64,000 nucleotides of DNA from Halieaceae bacterium (GTDB lineage: Bacteria > Pseudomonadota > Gammaproteobacteria > Pseudomonadales > Halieaceae), in the NCBI GenBank assembly GCA_902518075.1, contig CABYEX010000005.1, forward strand, positions 1-64,000. The letters are read 5' to 3'. The notes under the pieces were generated by a model that saw only the letters and a program-made list of their open reading frames with translations, searched no databases and was not told where the DNA came from. Positions 16,803-24,791 of this stretch are shown piece by piece. Every line of letters begins with the position of its first letter. The first letter of the stretch is position 1. The position numbers and the translations under genes are program-made.

Positions 16803-17984
16803 ATGACGGTAGACACCAAAATTCAATACAGCCGCATGGCAGGTCGCCTGATCGATCACGTTGCCAATGGGACGACGGATTGGGCGGAAGGCACTATGGA
16901 GGTGCCCTCTACTGAGTACACGGATGCTGAGCAGTGGCAGCGCGAGATGGATTGCATCTTCAAAAGCCTGCCGATTCTAGTGGGGGTAACTCAAGAGATC
17001 CCTAACCCGGGCGACTTTCGCTCGCTTGAGATCCTGGGTATCCCGCTGTTGATCACCCGGCAAGCAGACGGCTCGGCCAAGGTTCTGATGAACGTCTGTA
17101 CCCACCGCGGCATGCAACTCACCTCAGAACCCTGCGGCAATCAAAAATTGTTCAGCTGCCCTTACCATGGTTGGACCTTCAAGTCCGACGGCGCACTGCG
17201 TGCCATTGCCGATGCGCCGAAGTTCGGCGACGTATGCGAGGGTGCCCGAGATCTGGTGCAGTTCCCCTGTCACGAAGAGGGCGGATTGATTTTTGCGGTG
17301 CTGGATGCCGAGAGCGATGTTGATATTCGCGCCTACCTCGGTGCCATGATGGACGATGTGGCGAAGAAAGGTATGGACCAGTGGACCTATGTGGGTCACC
17401 GCATCATTCATGGACCCAACTGGAAAGTGGCTTACGACGGCTACTTGGAGGGTTACCACTTCAAGGCCGCCCACCCCGAGACCATCGAACCCAGAACGTT
17501 TACCAATGTGATGGAGTACGACGCACACGGGCCTCATCAACTGGTCGGGTTTGCTGCAAAGAACGTGCTTGAGCTGGGCGACGTCGACCGGGACGAGCTC
17601 TGGCAGCATGAAACCAAGGGTTTTGATTTTATTCGGCTGTTCTTCCCGAACGTGTCGATCTTCATTGCGCCGGAAATCACGCAGGTGGCACAGATGATCC
17701 CGGGCCCAGGTCCGATGGAAAACACCACCATTTTGCACTTTCTGCACCCGACCCCGCCCGAGAACGACGAGGACGTTGCAGCGCGCATCGAGATGGCGGA
17801 TTGGCTGCGCAAAGTAGTGCAGGAGGAGGACTACAACGTCGGCCTGAAACTACAACAGGGCTTGGAGACTGGGCTGATGAAGAGCGTATTGTTTGGCCGC
17901 AATGAGCGGGGCAACCAATACTTTCATCGTTGCGTAAAATGGTATAGCGATGGGGATGCTAGCGCGCCGGAGCCGGAGCTTTAA
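16803..17984 (+). CDS. Aromatic-ring-hydroxylating-type Rieske oxygenase, alpha subunit (393 aa)
   Basis: A second Rieske terminal oxygenase, different from the 459-residue one. The 2Fe-2S ligands are C99, H101, C119 and H122 (CTHRGMQL...CPYHGW). The mononuclear iron site shows GPNWKVAYDGYLEGYHFKAAH, with H219 and H224. The GAGAGAGA ribosome site precedes the ATG at 16803. No beta subunit is adjacent, so a homotrimeric enzyme like KshA or other class IA oxygenases is likely. It is co-transcribed with the ABM protein. It would need an external ferredoxin and reductase. Confidence 0.9.
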   Translation: MTVDTKIQYSRMAGRLIDHVANGTTDWAEGTMEVPSTEYTDAEQWQREMDCIFKSLPILVGVTQEIPNPGDFRSLEILGIPLLITRQADGSAKVLMNVCTHRGMQLTSEPCGNQKLFSCPYHGWTFKSDGALRAIADAPKFGDVCEGARDLVQFPCHEEGGLIFAVLDAESDVDIRAYLGAMMDDVAKKGMDQWTYVGHRIIHGPNWKVAYDGYLEGYHFKAAHPETIEPRTFTNVMEYDAHGPHQLVGFAAKNVLELGDVDRDELWQHETKGFDFIRLFFPNVSIFIAPEITQVAQMIPGPGPMENTTILHFLHPTPPENDEDVAARIEMADWLRKVVQEEDYNVGLKLQQGLETGLMKSVLFGRNERGNQYFHRCVKWYSDGDASAPEPEL

Positions 17985-18068
17985 ACGTAAAGTGTGTGTC
18001 CCTGTGACTACAAGCCTGACGAGCACTTCAAGGAAAAAATCACTTACAGCGACTAGCTATAGCCGCGC

Positions 18069-19079
18069 TCAAACCTTAAGCATTAGCTTGCCTTGGTTTT
18101 CGCCCGAGAAGAGCAGATGAAACGTGTCAAGGCAATTTTCAATGCCCTCGTTTATGTGCTCACGAAACTTTATCTTGTCTGCCTTAATCCACTCGGCCAT
18201 TTGAACCTGACCTTCCTCAAAACGGTCGAAATAATCGGCGATGATGTAACCTTTGACTGTTATGGTTCTGGCAAGAATTTGCCAATAGTTTTTCGGTCCA
18301 GCGCCCATGTGGCCCGAGTTATAGTCGCTCATTGTTCCACAAAACAACAAAGTCGAGTTCTTGTTCATATTCAATAGACTAGCGTCTAAGATGTCACCTC
18401 CAACATTATCGTAATAGAAGTCGACCCCCTCTGGACAAGCATTGCGGATCGCAACTTCCATGTTTTCCGCGGTGCGATAATTAATGCAGTCGTCAAAGCC
18501 CAAATCTTGGGTTACCCACCGACACTTTTCGTCAGTCCCTGCAATTCCCACCACATTGAGGCCAAGAATTTTACCGATTTGGCCACCAATGGAGCCTACC
18601 GCTCCGGCCGCGGTGCTCATCAGCATAGTTTGTCCAGGCTTGGCCTCACCAGCCTCTACAATCGCAAAGTAAGGGGTAAGCCCCACTGCACCCAAAATGC
18701 TTAAGTAATAGTGAATAGGGAACTCGTTGTTCTCTGGTATTTTCATAAGTGACTCGGCGGGCATAGTGCTGTGTGTTTGCCATCCTCCCAAACCAACAAC
18801 CAGATCTCCCGGGTCGAGACTCCCGCTTCGACTTTCGATTACTTCACCCACCGTCGTGGCAGCGATTGGTTCTCCTAATGGGATCGGTGGATAATAGCTG
18901 GGAACCTCTGTCATCCATTGCCTGTTTGCTGGATCCAAGGAGATGTAGCGGTTTTTGACGAGCACCATCTCCGCCGGAGTTTCGGGGATGGGCGCTTCTT
19001 GAAAAACGACTTCAGAAGGATCAGGCACTCCCTCAGGACGTTTTGCTAATATCCATTGTTGTTTATTTCCCCAGCTCAT
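18069..19079 (-). CDS. NADP-dependent oxidoreductase, MDR family (island copy 1)
   Basis: A zinc-free medium-chain dehydrogenase/reductase of 336 residues, of the leukotriene B4 12-hydroxydehydrogenase / CurA type. Motifs are NRYISLDPANRQWM near the N-terminus, AAGAVGSIGGQIGK (nucleotide-binding loop) and GVDFYYDNVGGDILD. Family members reduce alkenal/one double bonds or enone carbonyl conjugates with NADPH. TGAGGT lies 5 bases before the ATG. Its base composition is visibly more AT-rich than most neighbours. It is divergent from the ferredoxin operon, with operator site D between. Confidence 0.87.
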   Translation of the reverse strand: MSWGNKQQWILAKRPEGVPDPSEVVFQEAPIPETPAEMVLVKNRYISLDPANRQWMTEVPSYYPPIPLGEPIAATTVGEVIESRSGSLDPGDLVVGLGGWQTHSTMPAESLMKIPENNEFPIHYYLSILGAVGLTPYFAIVEAGEAKPGQTMLMSTAAGAVGSIGGQIGKILGLNVVGIAGTDEKCRWVTQDLGFDDCINYRTAENMEVAIRNACPEGVDFYYDNVGGDILDASLLNMNKNSTLLFCGTMSDYNSGHMGAGPKNYWQILARTITVKGYIIADYFDRFEEGQVQMAEWIKADKIKFREHINEGIENCLDTFHLLFSGENQGKLMLKV

Positions 19080-19136
19080 GCTGACCTCAGTTTTTGAATT
19101 ATTTGAACAAAGAGACTATCGACGGCCATAAAAATA

Positions 19137-19150
19137 AGCAAGCAGGACGG
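19137..19150 (+). promoter_or_regulatory. Operator-like motif, site D (MDR/ferredoxin divergent promoter)
   Basis: AGCAAGCAGGACGG is flanked by an A-rich run and a T7 run (whole element 19130-19157) and fits the island consensus. It lies between the MDR gene (-) and the ferredoxin-MDR-P450-flavoprotein operon (+), 83 bases before the ferredoxin start, the same distance as site B to tetR. Confidence 0.65.
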
Positions 19151-19232
19151 TTTTTTTGGAAAGCTGCGGTGCTAACATCTCGGCCGCTCGCTGTTCTTTT
19201 ATACCCAAGCATTTTGCTCACCGGAGATTTAC

Positions 19233-19547
19233 TTGACAGATTACCAACCCACCTTCTCTGATACTGAATTAGCAGACAATGACAGTCGCGCAGTGATCGT
19301 CAACGGTACCAAGGTCCTGATTTGTCGGGCCGCGGGTGAGCTCTTCGCTGTAGAGAATCGATGTACGCATCAGGAGGCCGAGTTAGAGGGCGGACGCATT
19401 CGGGGCTGTTTTATTTCTTGCCCGTTGCACGGTGTCAGGTTTGATTTGCGGGATGGCACGCCGATTGGGCAACTGACTCGCCAGGCGCTGAATACCTATA
19501 ATTTGCGGGTGGTGGACGGCATGATTGAGGTGGCTGTGGGAAATTGA
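19233..19547 (+). CDS. Rieske [2Fe-2S] ferredoxin
   Basis: A 104-residue Rieske-type ferredoxin with ligands C44, H46, C63 and H66 (CTHQEAEL...CPLHGVRF). It carries electrons to a terminal oxygenase in the cytoplasm. The start is TTG at 19233, supported by CGGAG about 7 bases upstream and by absence of an ATG at a suitable place. It heads the operon ferredoxin-MDR-P450-flavoprotein. It may serve the two Rieske oxygenases of the island or the P450. No matching ferredoxin reductase gene is visible in the window. Confidence 0.87.
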   Translation: MTDYQPTFSDTELADNDSRAVIVNGTKVLICRAAGELFAVENRCTHQEAELEGGRIRGCFISCPLHGVRFDLRDGTPIGQLTRQALNTYNLRVVDGMIEVAVGN

Positions 19548-19621
19548 TGGGACCCTGAGCTCGTTGCAAAGGAAAATGTCCCTAATGAGAATAAAGTCTT
19601 AGAAATCAGGTTATATTCGAT

Positions 19622-20626
19622 ATGAACCAAGCAATAGTGCTCGCTCACCATCCGGTAGGGAAGGTTGCTGAGTCGGACTTTAAGCTTGTCGAACGCCCTA
19701 GTGGCCCTTGCGAGGACGGTTTCTTTCGTACGAAAAATATCTGGTTGTCCTTGGATGCTGGTTTTCGTCACTGGATGGCTGAGGGCGCTGGAGATAATTA
19801 TCTGCCAGGAATGCAGATAGGCGATCCGGTTCAGGGTGTCGTGATCGGAGAGGTGATCGAGTCCCGCCACTCTGGCTATCCGGTGGGGTGCATTGTGAGC
19901 GCTAGAGCGGGCTGGGAGCAGTTCAGTGTCTTAGATGGTACAGACCTTTGTAACACCTTATCTCCAGCAGCCGGTGTACCGCTGCACCAATATATGTCGA
20001 CACTTGGGCTGACTGGTATGACGGCTTGGGTGGGTCTTTATAGAGTAGGTAACCCCAGGGCCGGTGAAACCGTGGTGATCAGCGCTGCTGGCGGTGCAGT
20101 CGGTACTGTGGCGGGTCAGTTAGCTAAGGCTGAGGGATGCAGAGTCGTAGGCTTGACCAGTACGCGAAGCAAAGCCGATTGGCTGGTGGACGATGTGGGT
20201 TATGATTTAGTTATTGATCGCGAGACACAGCCGGATCTTGATCACAGCCTTCGTGATGCGGTCCCAGAGGGCATTGATGTCTATTTTGATAACGTGGGTG
20301 GCCATGTTCTAGATACGGTTATATCGCAGCTTAAGGAAGGCGCTCGCATAGCCCTTTCGGGTGCGATTTCGGAGTACGAAGGGCCGGTTGAGCCCCTCTT
20401 TAATAGTTATGAATTAGTGACCAAACGAGTTCGTATGGAGGGGTTTATGGTGACTGATCACGTGGAGGAGTTCCCTGCGATTTTAAAAGACCTTCAGAAT
20501 CGTTTGGCTGAGGGCACTCTGAAAAGCTACGAGCAGATTTATAGCGGTCTATCTGAGACCCCGCGCGCGTTCTGCGACATGATGCATGGGGCATCCAGAG
20601 GCAAGTGCTTAGTTGGATTGGATTGA
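19622..20626 (+). CDS. NADP-dependent oxidoreductase, MDR family (island copy 2)
   Basis: A zinc-free MDR of 334 residues closely similar in layout to copies at 18069 and 23694. It has NIWLSLDAGFRHWM, AAGGAVGTVAGQLAK and GIDVYFDNVGGHVLD. It follows the ferredoxin by 74 bases and its stop is 3 bases before the P450 ATG, so coupling is likely. It probably reduces an enone or enoyl bond with NADPH. The AT content is somewhat raised, as in copy 1. Confidence 0.87.
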   Translation: MNQAIVLAHHPVGKVAESDFKLVERPSGPCEDGFFRTKNIWLSLDAGFRHWMAEGAGDNYLPGMQIGDPVQGVVIGEVIESRHSGYPVGCIVSARAGWEQFSVLDGTDLCNTLSPAAGVPLHQYMSTLGLTGMTAWVGLYRVGNPRAGETVVISAAGGAVGTVAGQLAKAEGCRVVGLTSTRSKADWLVDDVGYDLVIDRETQPDLDHSLRDAVPEGIDVYFDNVGGHVLDTVISQLKEGARIALSGAISEYEGPVEPLFNSYELVTKRVRMEGFMVTDHVEEFPAILKDLQNRLAEGTLKSYEQIYSGLSETPRAFCDMMHGASRGKCLVGLD

Positions 20627-20629
20627 CTG

Positions 20630-21838
20630 ATGCCGACACAACTAAGTCAGGTACCCGAGGCGTTACAAAGTGATTTCGACATTGTTGGGGACAGCGGATT
20701 TTTTGCTGATCCTCAGCAGCTATTCCTGGACTCATTGGTTAAAGACCCTCGGGATATCGTTTACACCCCTCATAATGGCGGCCATTGGCTGATCACTTCC
20801 CACGAACTGGCTCGGGAAGTCCTCAGCAATGCCGAATTGTTTGGCTCTTTTCCGATCGGCATCCCCGCCAACATGGAGCAGCGCCCGCGGCTGATCCCGT
20901 TGGAGAGCGAAGCACATGAACATCGTCGTTACCGCCGTCTGCTGCTCCCCATTTTTGAGCCCACGGCCGTGGCGCGCCTGCAGACGGGAGCCGAAGCGCT
21001 CGCCGCTGAGGTGTTGGACGAGGTATTGCCCGCCGGGCAGTTCGACTTTTTATGGAAGGCCGCGAAGCCCATATCAATGGGGCTGTTTGTTCGCCAGTTG
21101 GGATTGGAGCCTGAGCGTCTCGATGAATTTTATGCCTGGGAGACCGGCTTTTATCGCGCGCCCACCATGGAAGAGCGTATCGCCTGCGGAGAGAAGATCG
21201 GCGGTTATCTCTTTGAGGTGGTGACACAGCACGTGGATAGCCCGAAGGATGACATTGTCGACATGTTGCTCAACGTCGATGTGGAGGGAGAGAAGCTCTC
21301 TCTGGAGGAGGTGCACGCGATCTGCTACCTGCTGTTCCTTGCGAGCATCGACACCGTGGCCACCATGCTCAGTTTCATCATTCGCCATCTGGCGAGGGAT
21401 TCAGCGCTGTTTGACAGCCTCAAGGCGGATCGCAGCAAGATCGCCAATTCGGTAGACGAGTTTCTGCGTATGCACGCTTTCATCAACCTGAACCGTATCT
21501 GTGAGCAGGACACGGAATTCCATGGAGTTCAGTTTCGCGCCGGCGATAATATTGTGATTCCGAGCTTTGTCACCGACCGCGATGAGCGGACGTTTGCCGA
21601 CCCCGATACGTTCAATCCGGATCGCAGTAAGAAAGAGCGCAACCAGCACCACGCTTTTGGTGCCGGCGCGCACAAGTGTATTGGCTTGCATGTTGCCAAG
21701 ATGGAGGTGCGGGTCGTGATGGAGGCTTTTTTCGAGCGCGTCGCATCGCTTGAGCTCGTTTCAGAGGAGGCCGTCACCGGGCACGGCGGCACGACGATGG
21801 GGCTCGATACGCTTCCCATAAAAGTGGTGCTCGAATAA
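20630..21838 (+). CDS. Cytochrome P450
   Basis: A soluble bacterial P450 of 402 residues. The haem-binding loop FGAGAHKCIG places the thiolate at about Cys350. The K-helix ExxR is EFLR, and the I-helix carries ASIDTVATM, with the acid-alcohol pair Asp-Thr needed for oxygen activation. No membrane anchor is seen. It sits in the operon behind the Rieske ferredoxin and an MDR and ahead of the flavoprotein. Family members of this size (CYP125/CYP142/CYP107-like) hydroxylate steroids, terpenes and fatty acids; the subfamily cannot be set by eye. Confidence 0.92.
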   Translation: MPTQLSQVPEALQSDFDIVGDSGFFADPQQLFLDSLVKDPRDIVYTPHNGGHWLITSHELAREVLSNAELFGSFPIGIPANMEQRPRLIPLESEAHEHRRYRRLLLPIFEPTAVARLQTGAEALAAEVLDEVLPAGQFDFLWKAAKPISMGLFVRQLGLEPERLDEFYAWETGFYRAPTMEERIACGEKIGGYLFEVVTQHVDSPKDDIVDMLLNVDVEGEKLSLEEVHAICYLLFLASIDTVATMLSFIIRHLARDSALFDSLKADRSKIANSVDEFLRMHAFINLNRICEQDTEFHGVQFRAGDNIVIPSFVTDRDERTFADPDTFNPDRSKKERNQHHAFGAGAHKCIGLHVAKMEVRVVMEAFFERVASLELVSEEAVTGHGGTTMGLDTLPIKVVLE

Positions 21839-21898
21839 TCCTGTGGTGAAGTTGAATCCATAGGCTGACGATGGAAGAGCGTCAGGGCTGGGGGAGAC

Positions 21899-23665
21899 AT
21901 GGCCGATCATAAGAAAATCTCACGCCGCCAAGCTTTGGGCGCTGCCGTGGCGGGAGGTACCGCGGCGACCCTTGGTAGCGCCATACACGCTGAGAGTGTG
22001 AACGGGCAGATTTCTTGGGATCTTGAGGCTGACATCGTCTGTGTTGGTTCAGGTGCCGCGTCTCTGGCAGCTGCCTCGACCGCCGCGGCCGGCGGGGTGT
22101 CGGTCATCGTGCTGGAAAAAGCCGCCGTTCTGGGAGGGACCACAGCCAAGTCCGGTGCAGTCATCTGGATACCCAACCATTTTGGCTTGAAGGCGCGAGG
22201 GATCGCTGATCCCCGTGAAGCCTGTATTCAATTCCTGAGTCGTTATGCGTTTCCGACGCTGTACTCGCCCGATGCGCCGCATTGTGGTCTGTCTGAGTTC
22301 GACTACGAGCGCATCGCCGCGTTTTATGACAACGGCTCAAAGGCCGTTGATTTTTTTCGCGCTGAAGGCATTTTCCAGCTCGCCGAGTGGCGCATGTGGG
22401 GGCTCGACAAGCCCGCGGTGGATTATCTCGAGCACGTACCGGAAAACATGACGCCAATGGGCCGCCCGCTGGCTGCCGTGGACGAGCAGGGCACCTTTTG
22501 TTGGGGCATCGGCATGATCCAGCAAATGGTGGCGTTCCTGAGTAAGCGCGATGTGCCCATTCTGACCGAGCATGCCGTCAAGGAACTGCTGACTGATGCC
22601 ACGGGTGCGGTGATCGGTGTCTTGGTTGAAACCCCCGATGGATTAAAACGGGTCCGCGGTCATCAGGCGGTGATCGTTGCAACCGGCGGCTATGCGCACA
22701 ACACCGATATGATTCAGCGCTATCAGGAGGTGTTTGCCTACGGATCCTGTGCGATGCCCTCATCGCAGGGCGATTTCATCCCCTTGGCAGGCCGGGTCGG
22801 CGCCCAGATGGGCAACTTACACGGTGCGTGGCGTTGCGGCGTGGTACTGGAGCAGGCGCTAGAGAATCGCTCTGTGGGTACCGGGCTTTTCGTGCCACCC
22901 GGTGATTCCATTCTATTGGTCAACCGCTTCGGTCAGCGTTTCGTCAACGAACACCGTAACTACAACGATCGCAGTCGCAGCCACGCGACTTTTGACCCCA
23001 ATCGAGTGGAATTCCCGAACGAGTTTCAGTTCATGGTTTACGATCAGCGCATTGTGGAGACCGTGGGCGAGCAGAACGGTCAGCCCCCCATTAAGCCGTC
23101 AGAAAGCTATGTGATTTCGGGTCAGACACTGTCGGATCTCGCCCAAAAAATCGTTGCGCGCATCGAAGCGCTTGCTCCACAGCTTGGAGGCTATGAGCTG
23201 GACGCGGCATTTGTCCGCAATCTGGAATCCACGGTGCAAAGCTTCAATCAGTATGCATTGGCAGGCCATGACCCGGACTTCGGTCGCGGTGAACTGCCCT
23301 ATGACAATGCTTGGCAGCAGTTATGGGCGCTGCCGACCTATACCGAAACACATCCGGCCAACCCGTACCCGAACCTCTCACTGCATCCCCTAGCAGCTCA
23401 GGGGCCTTATTACGCCATTATTCTGGCCCCCGGTTTGCTCGATACCAATGGCGGACCGCTGACAGATTCCTCAGCCCGCGTGGTCGACAAAGATTTTCAG
23501 CCGATACGTGGCTTATACGGTGCAGGGAACTGCATCTGTGCTCCGACCCGAAATGCCTACGCTGGTGCAGGTGGCACACTGGGTCCTGCGCTGACCTACG
23601 GTTACATCGCCGGTAAACACGCTCTTACCCGAACCGCTGTAGACGCCGCCGGCCGCACTGTCTGA
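21899..23665 (+). CDS. FAD-dependent 3-ketosteroid Delta1-dehydrogenase-like flavoprotein with Tat-type leader
   Basis: A 588-residue flavoprotein of the fumarate reductase/KstD superfamily. The N-terminus has a twin-arginine-like leader (SRRQALGAAVAGG, Arg9-Arg10) and an Ala-rich h-region ending near Ala31. The FAD loop GSGAASLAAA starts at about 50, then LEKAAVLGGTTAKSG. The C-terminal part NAYAGAGGTLGPALTYGY resembles the KstD block with its catalytic Tyr and Gly. It may introduce a double bond next to a ring ketone. GGGGGAG lies just before the ATG. It is the last gene of the ferredoxin operon. Confidence 0.82.
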   Translation: MADHKKISRRQALGAAVAGGTAATLGSAIHAESVNGQISWDLEADIVCVGSGAASLAAASTAAAGGVSVIVLEKAAVLGGTTAKSGAVIWIPNHFGLKARGIADPREACIQFLSRYAFPTLYSPDAPHCGLSEFDYERIAAFYDNGSKAVDFFRAEGIFQLAEWRMWGLDKPAVDYLEHVPENMTPMGRPLAAVDEQGTFCWGIGMIQQMVAFLSKRDVPILTEHAVKELLTDATGAVIGVLVETPDGLKRVRGHQAVIVATGGYAHNTDMIQRYQEVFAYGSCAMPSSQGDFIPLAGRVGAQMGNLHGAWRCGVVLEQALENRSVGTGLFVPPGDSILLVNRFGQRFVNEHRNYNDRSRSHATFDPNRVEFPNEFQFMVYDQRIVETVGEQNGQPPIKPSESYVISGQTLSDLAQKIVARIEALAPQLGGYELDAAFVRNLESTVQSFNQYALAGHDPDFGRGELPYDNAWQQLWALPTYTETHPANPYPNLSLHPLAAQGPYYAIILAPGLLDTNGGPLTDSSARVVDKDFQPIRGLYGAGNCICAPTRNAYAGAGGTLGPALTYGYIAGKHALTRTAVDAAGRTV

Positions 23666-23693
23666 TGAGTCAGTAGCGATGCCGGCATCGTGT

Positions 23694-24695
23694 CTACAAC
23701 GCGACGATGGTCTTGCCAAAGTTCTCGCCCGCAAATAGATCCGCGAAGGCCTTCCCGACGTTCTCGATCCCTTCGAGGCGATGCTCTGGCGACTGAATGA
23801 CGCCGTTTCGCAACCACTTGGAGAGCTGCTCCCGGGCTTCATCATAGCGATCGTGCCGGAAATGGGTCATGAAACCCTCTACCGAGAGCTCTTTAGTGAT
23901 GAGTTCAAACAGGTTGTTCGGCCCGTGAGGTGTTACGCCATACGTCGAGATTGCGCCGCATAGCACCATTCGACCGCGGTGATTCATGTTGCTGATAACC
24001 GCTTCCAGTGTTTGCCCGCCAACATTATCGAAGAAGACATCGACTCCGTCAGGGCAGGCCTTACCAATGGCCTCTGCCAGCGGTGTATCTCCTGAACGCA
24101 CGACGGCCGAGTCATAGCCCAGCGTGTTGCACAGCCAGTCGGCTTTGGCCTGAGAGCCCACGATGCCCGCCACCCGCGCTCCAGAAAGTTTGGCAATTTG
24201 CCCCGCGATAGTGCCTACCGCGCCGCCCGCCCCACTGATCAACACGCAGTCGTCCGCTGTGGGTTTGGCAATGTCGGTCATACCGAAGTAGGCCGACATA
24301 CCGGTGTCGCCCAAGACGCCCATGTAGGCACTGGGGTTGAACTCGAGTTCACCGGGGAGTCTGGCAATGAAGTCGCTGCCATCGCTCAGGCTGTGGGTTT
24401 GCCAGGCAAAGCGGGCCATCAGCTTGTCGCCGACCAGATAGTCGGGATGTTTTGATTCCAGCACCTCGGCGAGCACCAGGCCCATGACGGGCTCGTCCAA
24501 TTCCATGGCCGGTAACACTTCGTCTCCCGAGTCCTCGTTCATCCAGTTGCGAAAGCCTGCATCCAGCGAGACGAAGGTGTTGCGGGTAAGAAAAAATCCC
24601 TCACCCACCTTGGGCAGGGGGGCTTCCCGGACGGCAAAATCGGCCTCAACGGGGTTCCCCAGTGGCCTTCTGGCCAGTACAACGGAGTGCATCAT
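23694..24695 (-). CDS. NADP-dependent oxidoreductase, MDR family (island copy 3)
   Basis: A zinc-free MDR of 333 residues, more like copy 2 than copy 1: NTFVSLDAGFRNWM, GAGGAVGTIAGQIAK, GVDVFFDNVGGQTLE. A second ATG directly follows the first. It stands alone on the minus strand, convergent with the flavoprotein gene (28-base gap holding the 14-base palindrome CGATGCCGGCATCG at 23677-23690). Its leader lacks the island operator but has two other perfect inverted repeats. Function is presumably reduction of a conjugated double bond. Confidence 0.87.
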   Translation of the reverse strand: MMHSVVLARRPLGNPVEADFAVREAPLPKVGEGFFLTRNTFVSLDAGFRNWMNEDSGDEVLPAMELDEPVMGLVLAEVLESKHPDYLVGDKLMARFAWQTHSLSDGSDFIARLPGELEFNPSAYMGVLGDTGMSAYFGMTDIAKPTADDCVLISGAGGAVGTIAGQIAKLSGARVAGIVGSQAKADWLCNTLGYDSAVVRSGDTPLAEAIGKACPDGVDVFFDNVGGQTLEAVISNMNHRGRMVLCGAISTYGVTPHGPNNLFELITKELSVEGFMTHFRHDRYDEAREQLSKWLRNGVIQSPEHRLEGIENVGKAFADLFAGENFGKTIVAL

Positions 24696-24711
24696 CTAGG
24701 AGTCCTATTTA

Positions 24712-24727
24712 TTCAACTTATGTTGAA
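24712..24727. promoter_or_regulatory. Inverted repeat TTCAAC-TTAT-GTTGAA upstream of MDR copy 3
   Basis: A perfect 6-bp inverted repeat with a 4-base spacer lies 17 bases upstream of the MDR start codon, where a repressor could block transcription. It does not match the island operator word. Confidence 0.45.
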
Positions 24728-24732
24728 GGAGA

Positions 24733-24748
24733 GTGTCTGATCAGACAC
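24733..24748. promoter_or_regulatory. Perfect 16-base palindrome GTGTCTGATCAGACAC
   Basis: An uninterrupted palindrome with no spacer lies 38 bases upstream of the MDR copy 3 start and next to the terminator of the TonB receptor gene. Such short symmetrical sites fit a dimeric regulator; which one is unknown. Confidence 0.4.
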
Positions 24749-24774
24749 AAAAAAGCCACCCGAAGGTGGCTTTT
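24749..24774 (-). terminator. Intrinsic terminator of the TonB-dependent receptor gene
   Basis: The stem AAAAGCCACC-CGAA-GGTGGCTTTT reads on the minus strand as a hairpin followed by a T6 run. It begins 18 bases after the receptor's stop codon. Confidence 0.88.
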
Positions 24775-24791
24775 CAGTGAATGCCGAGTAC

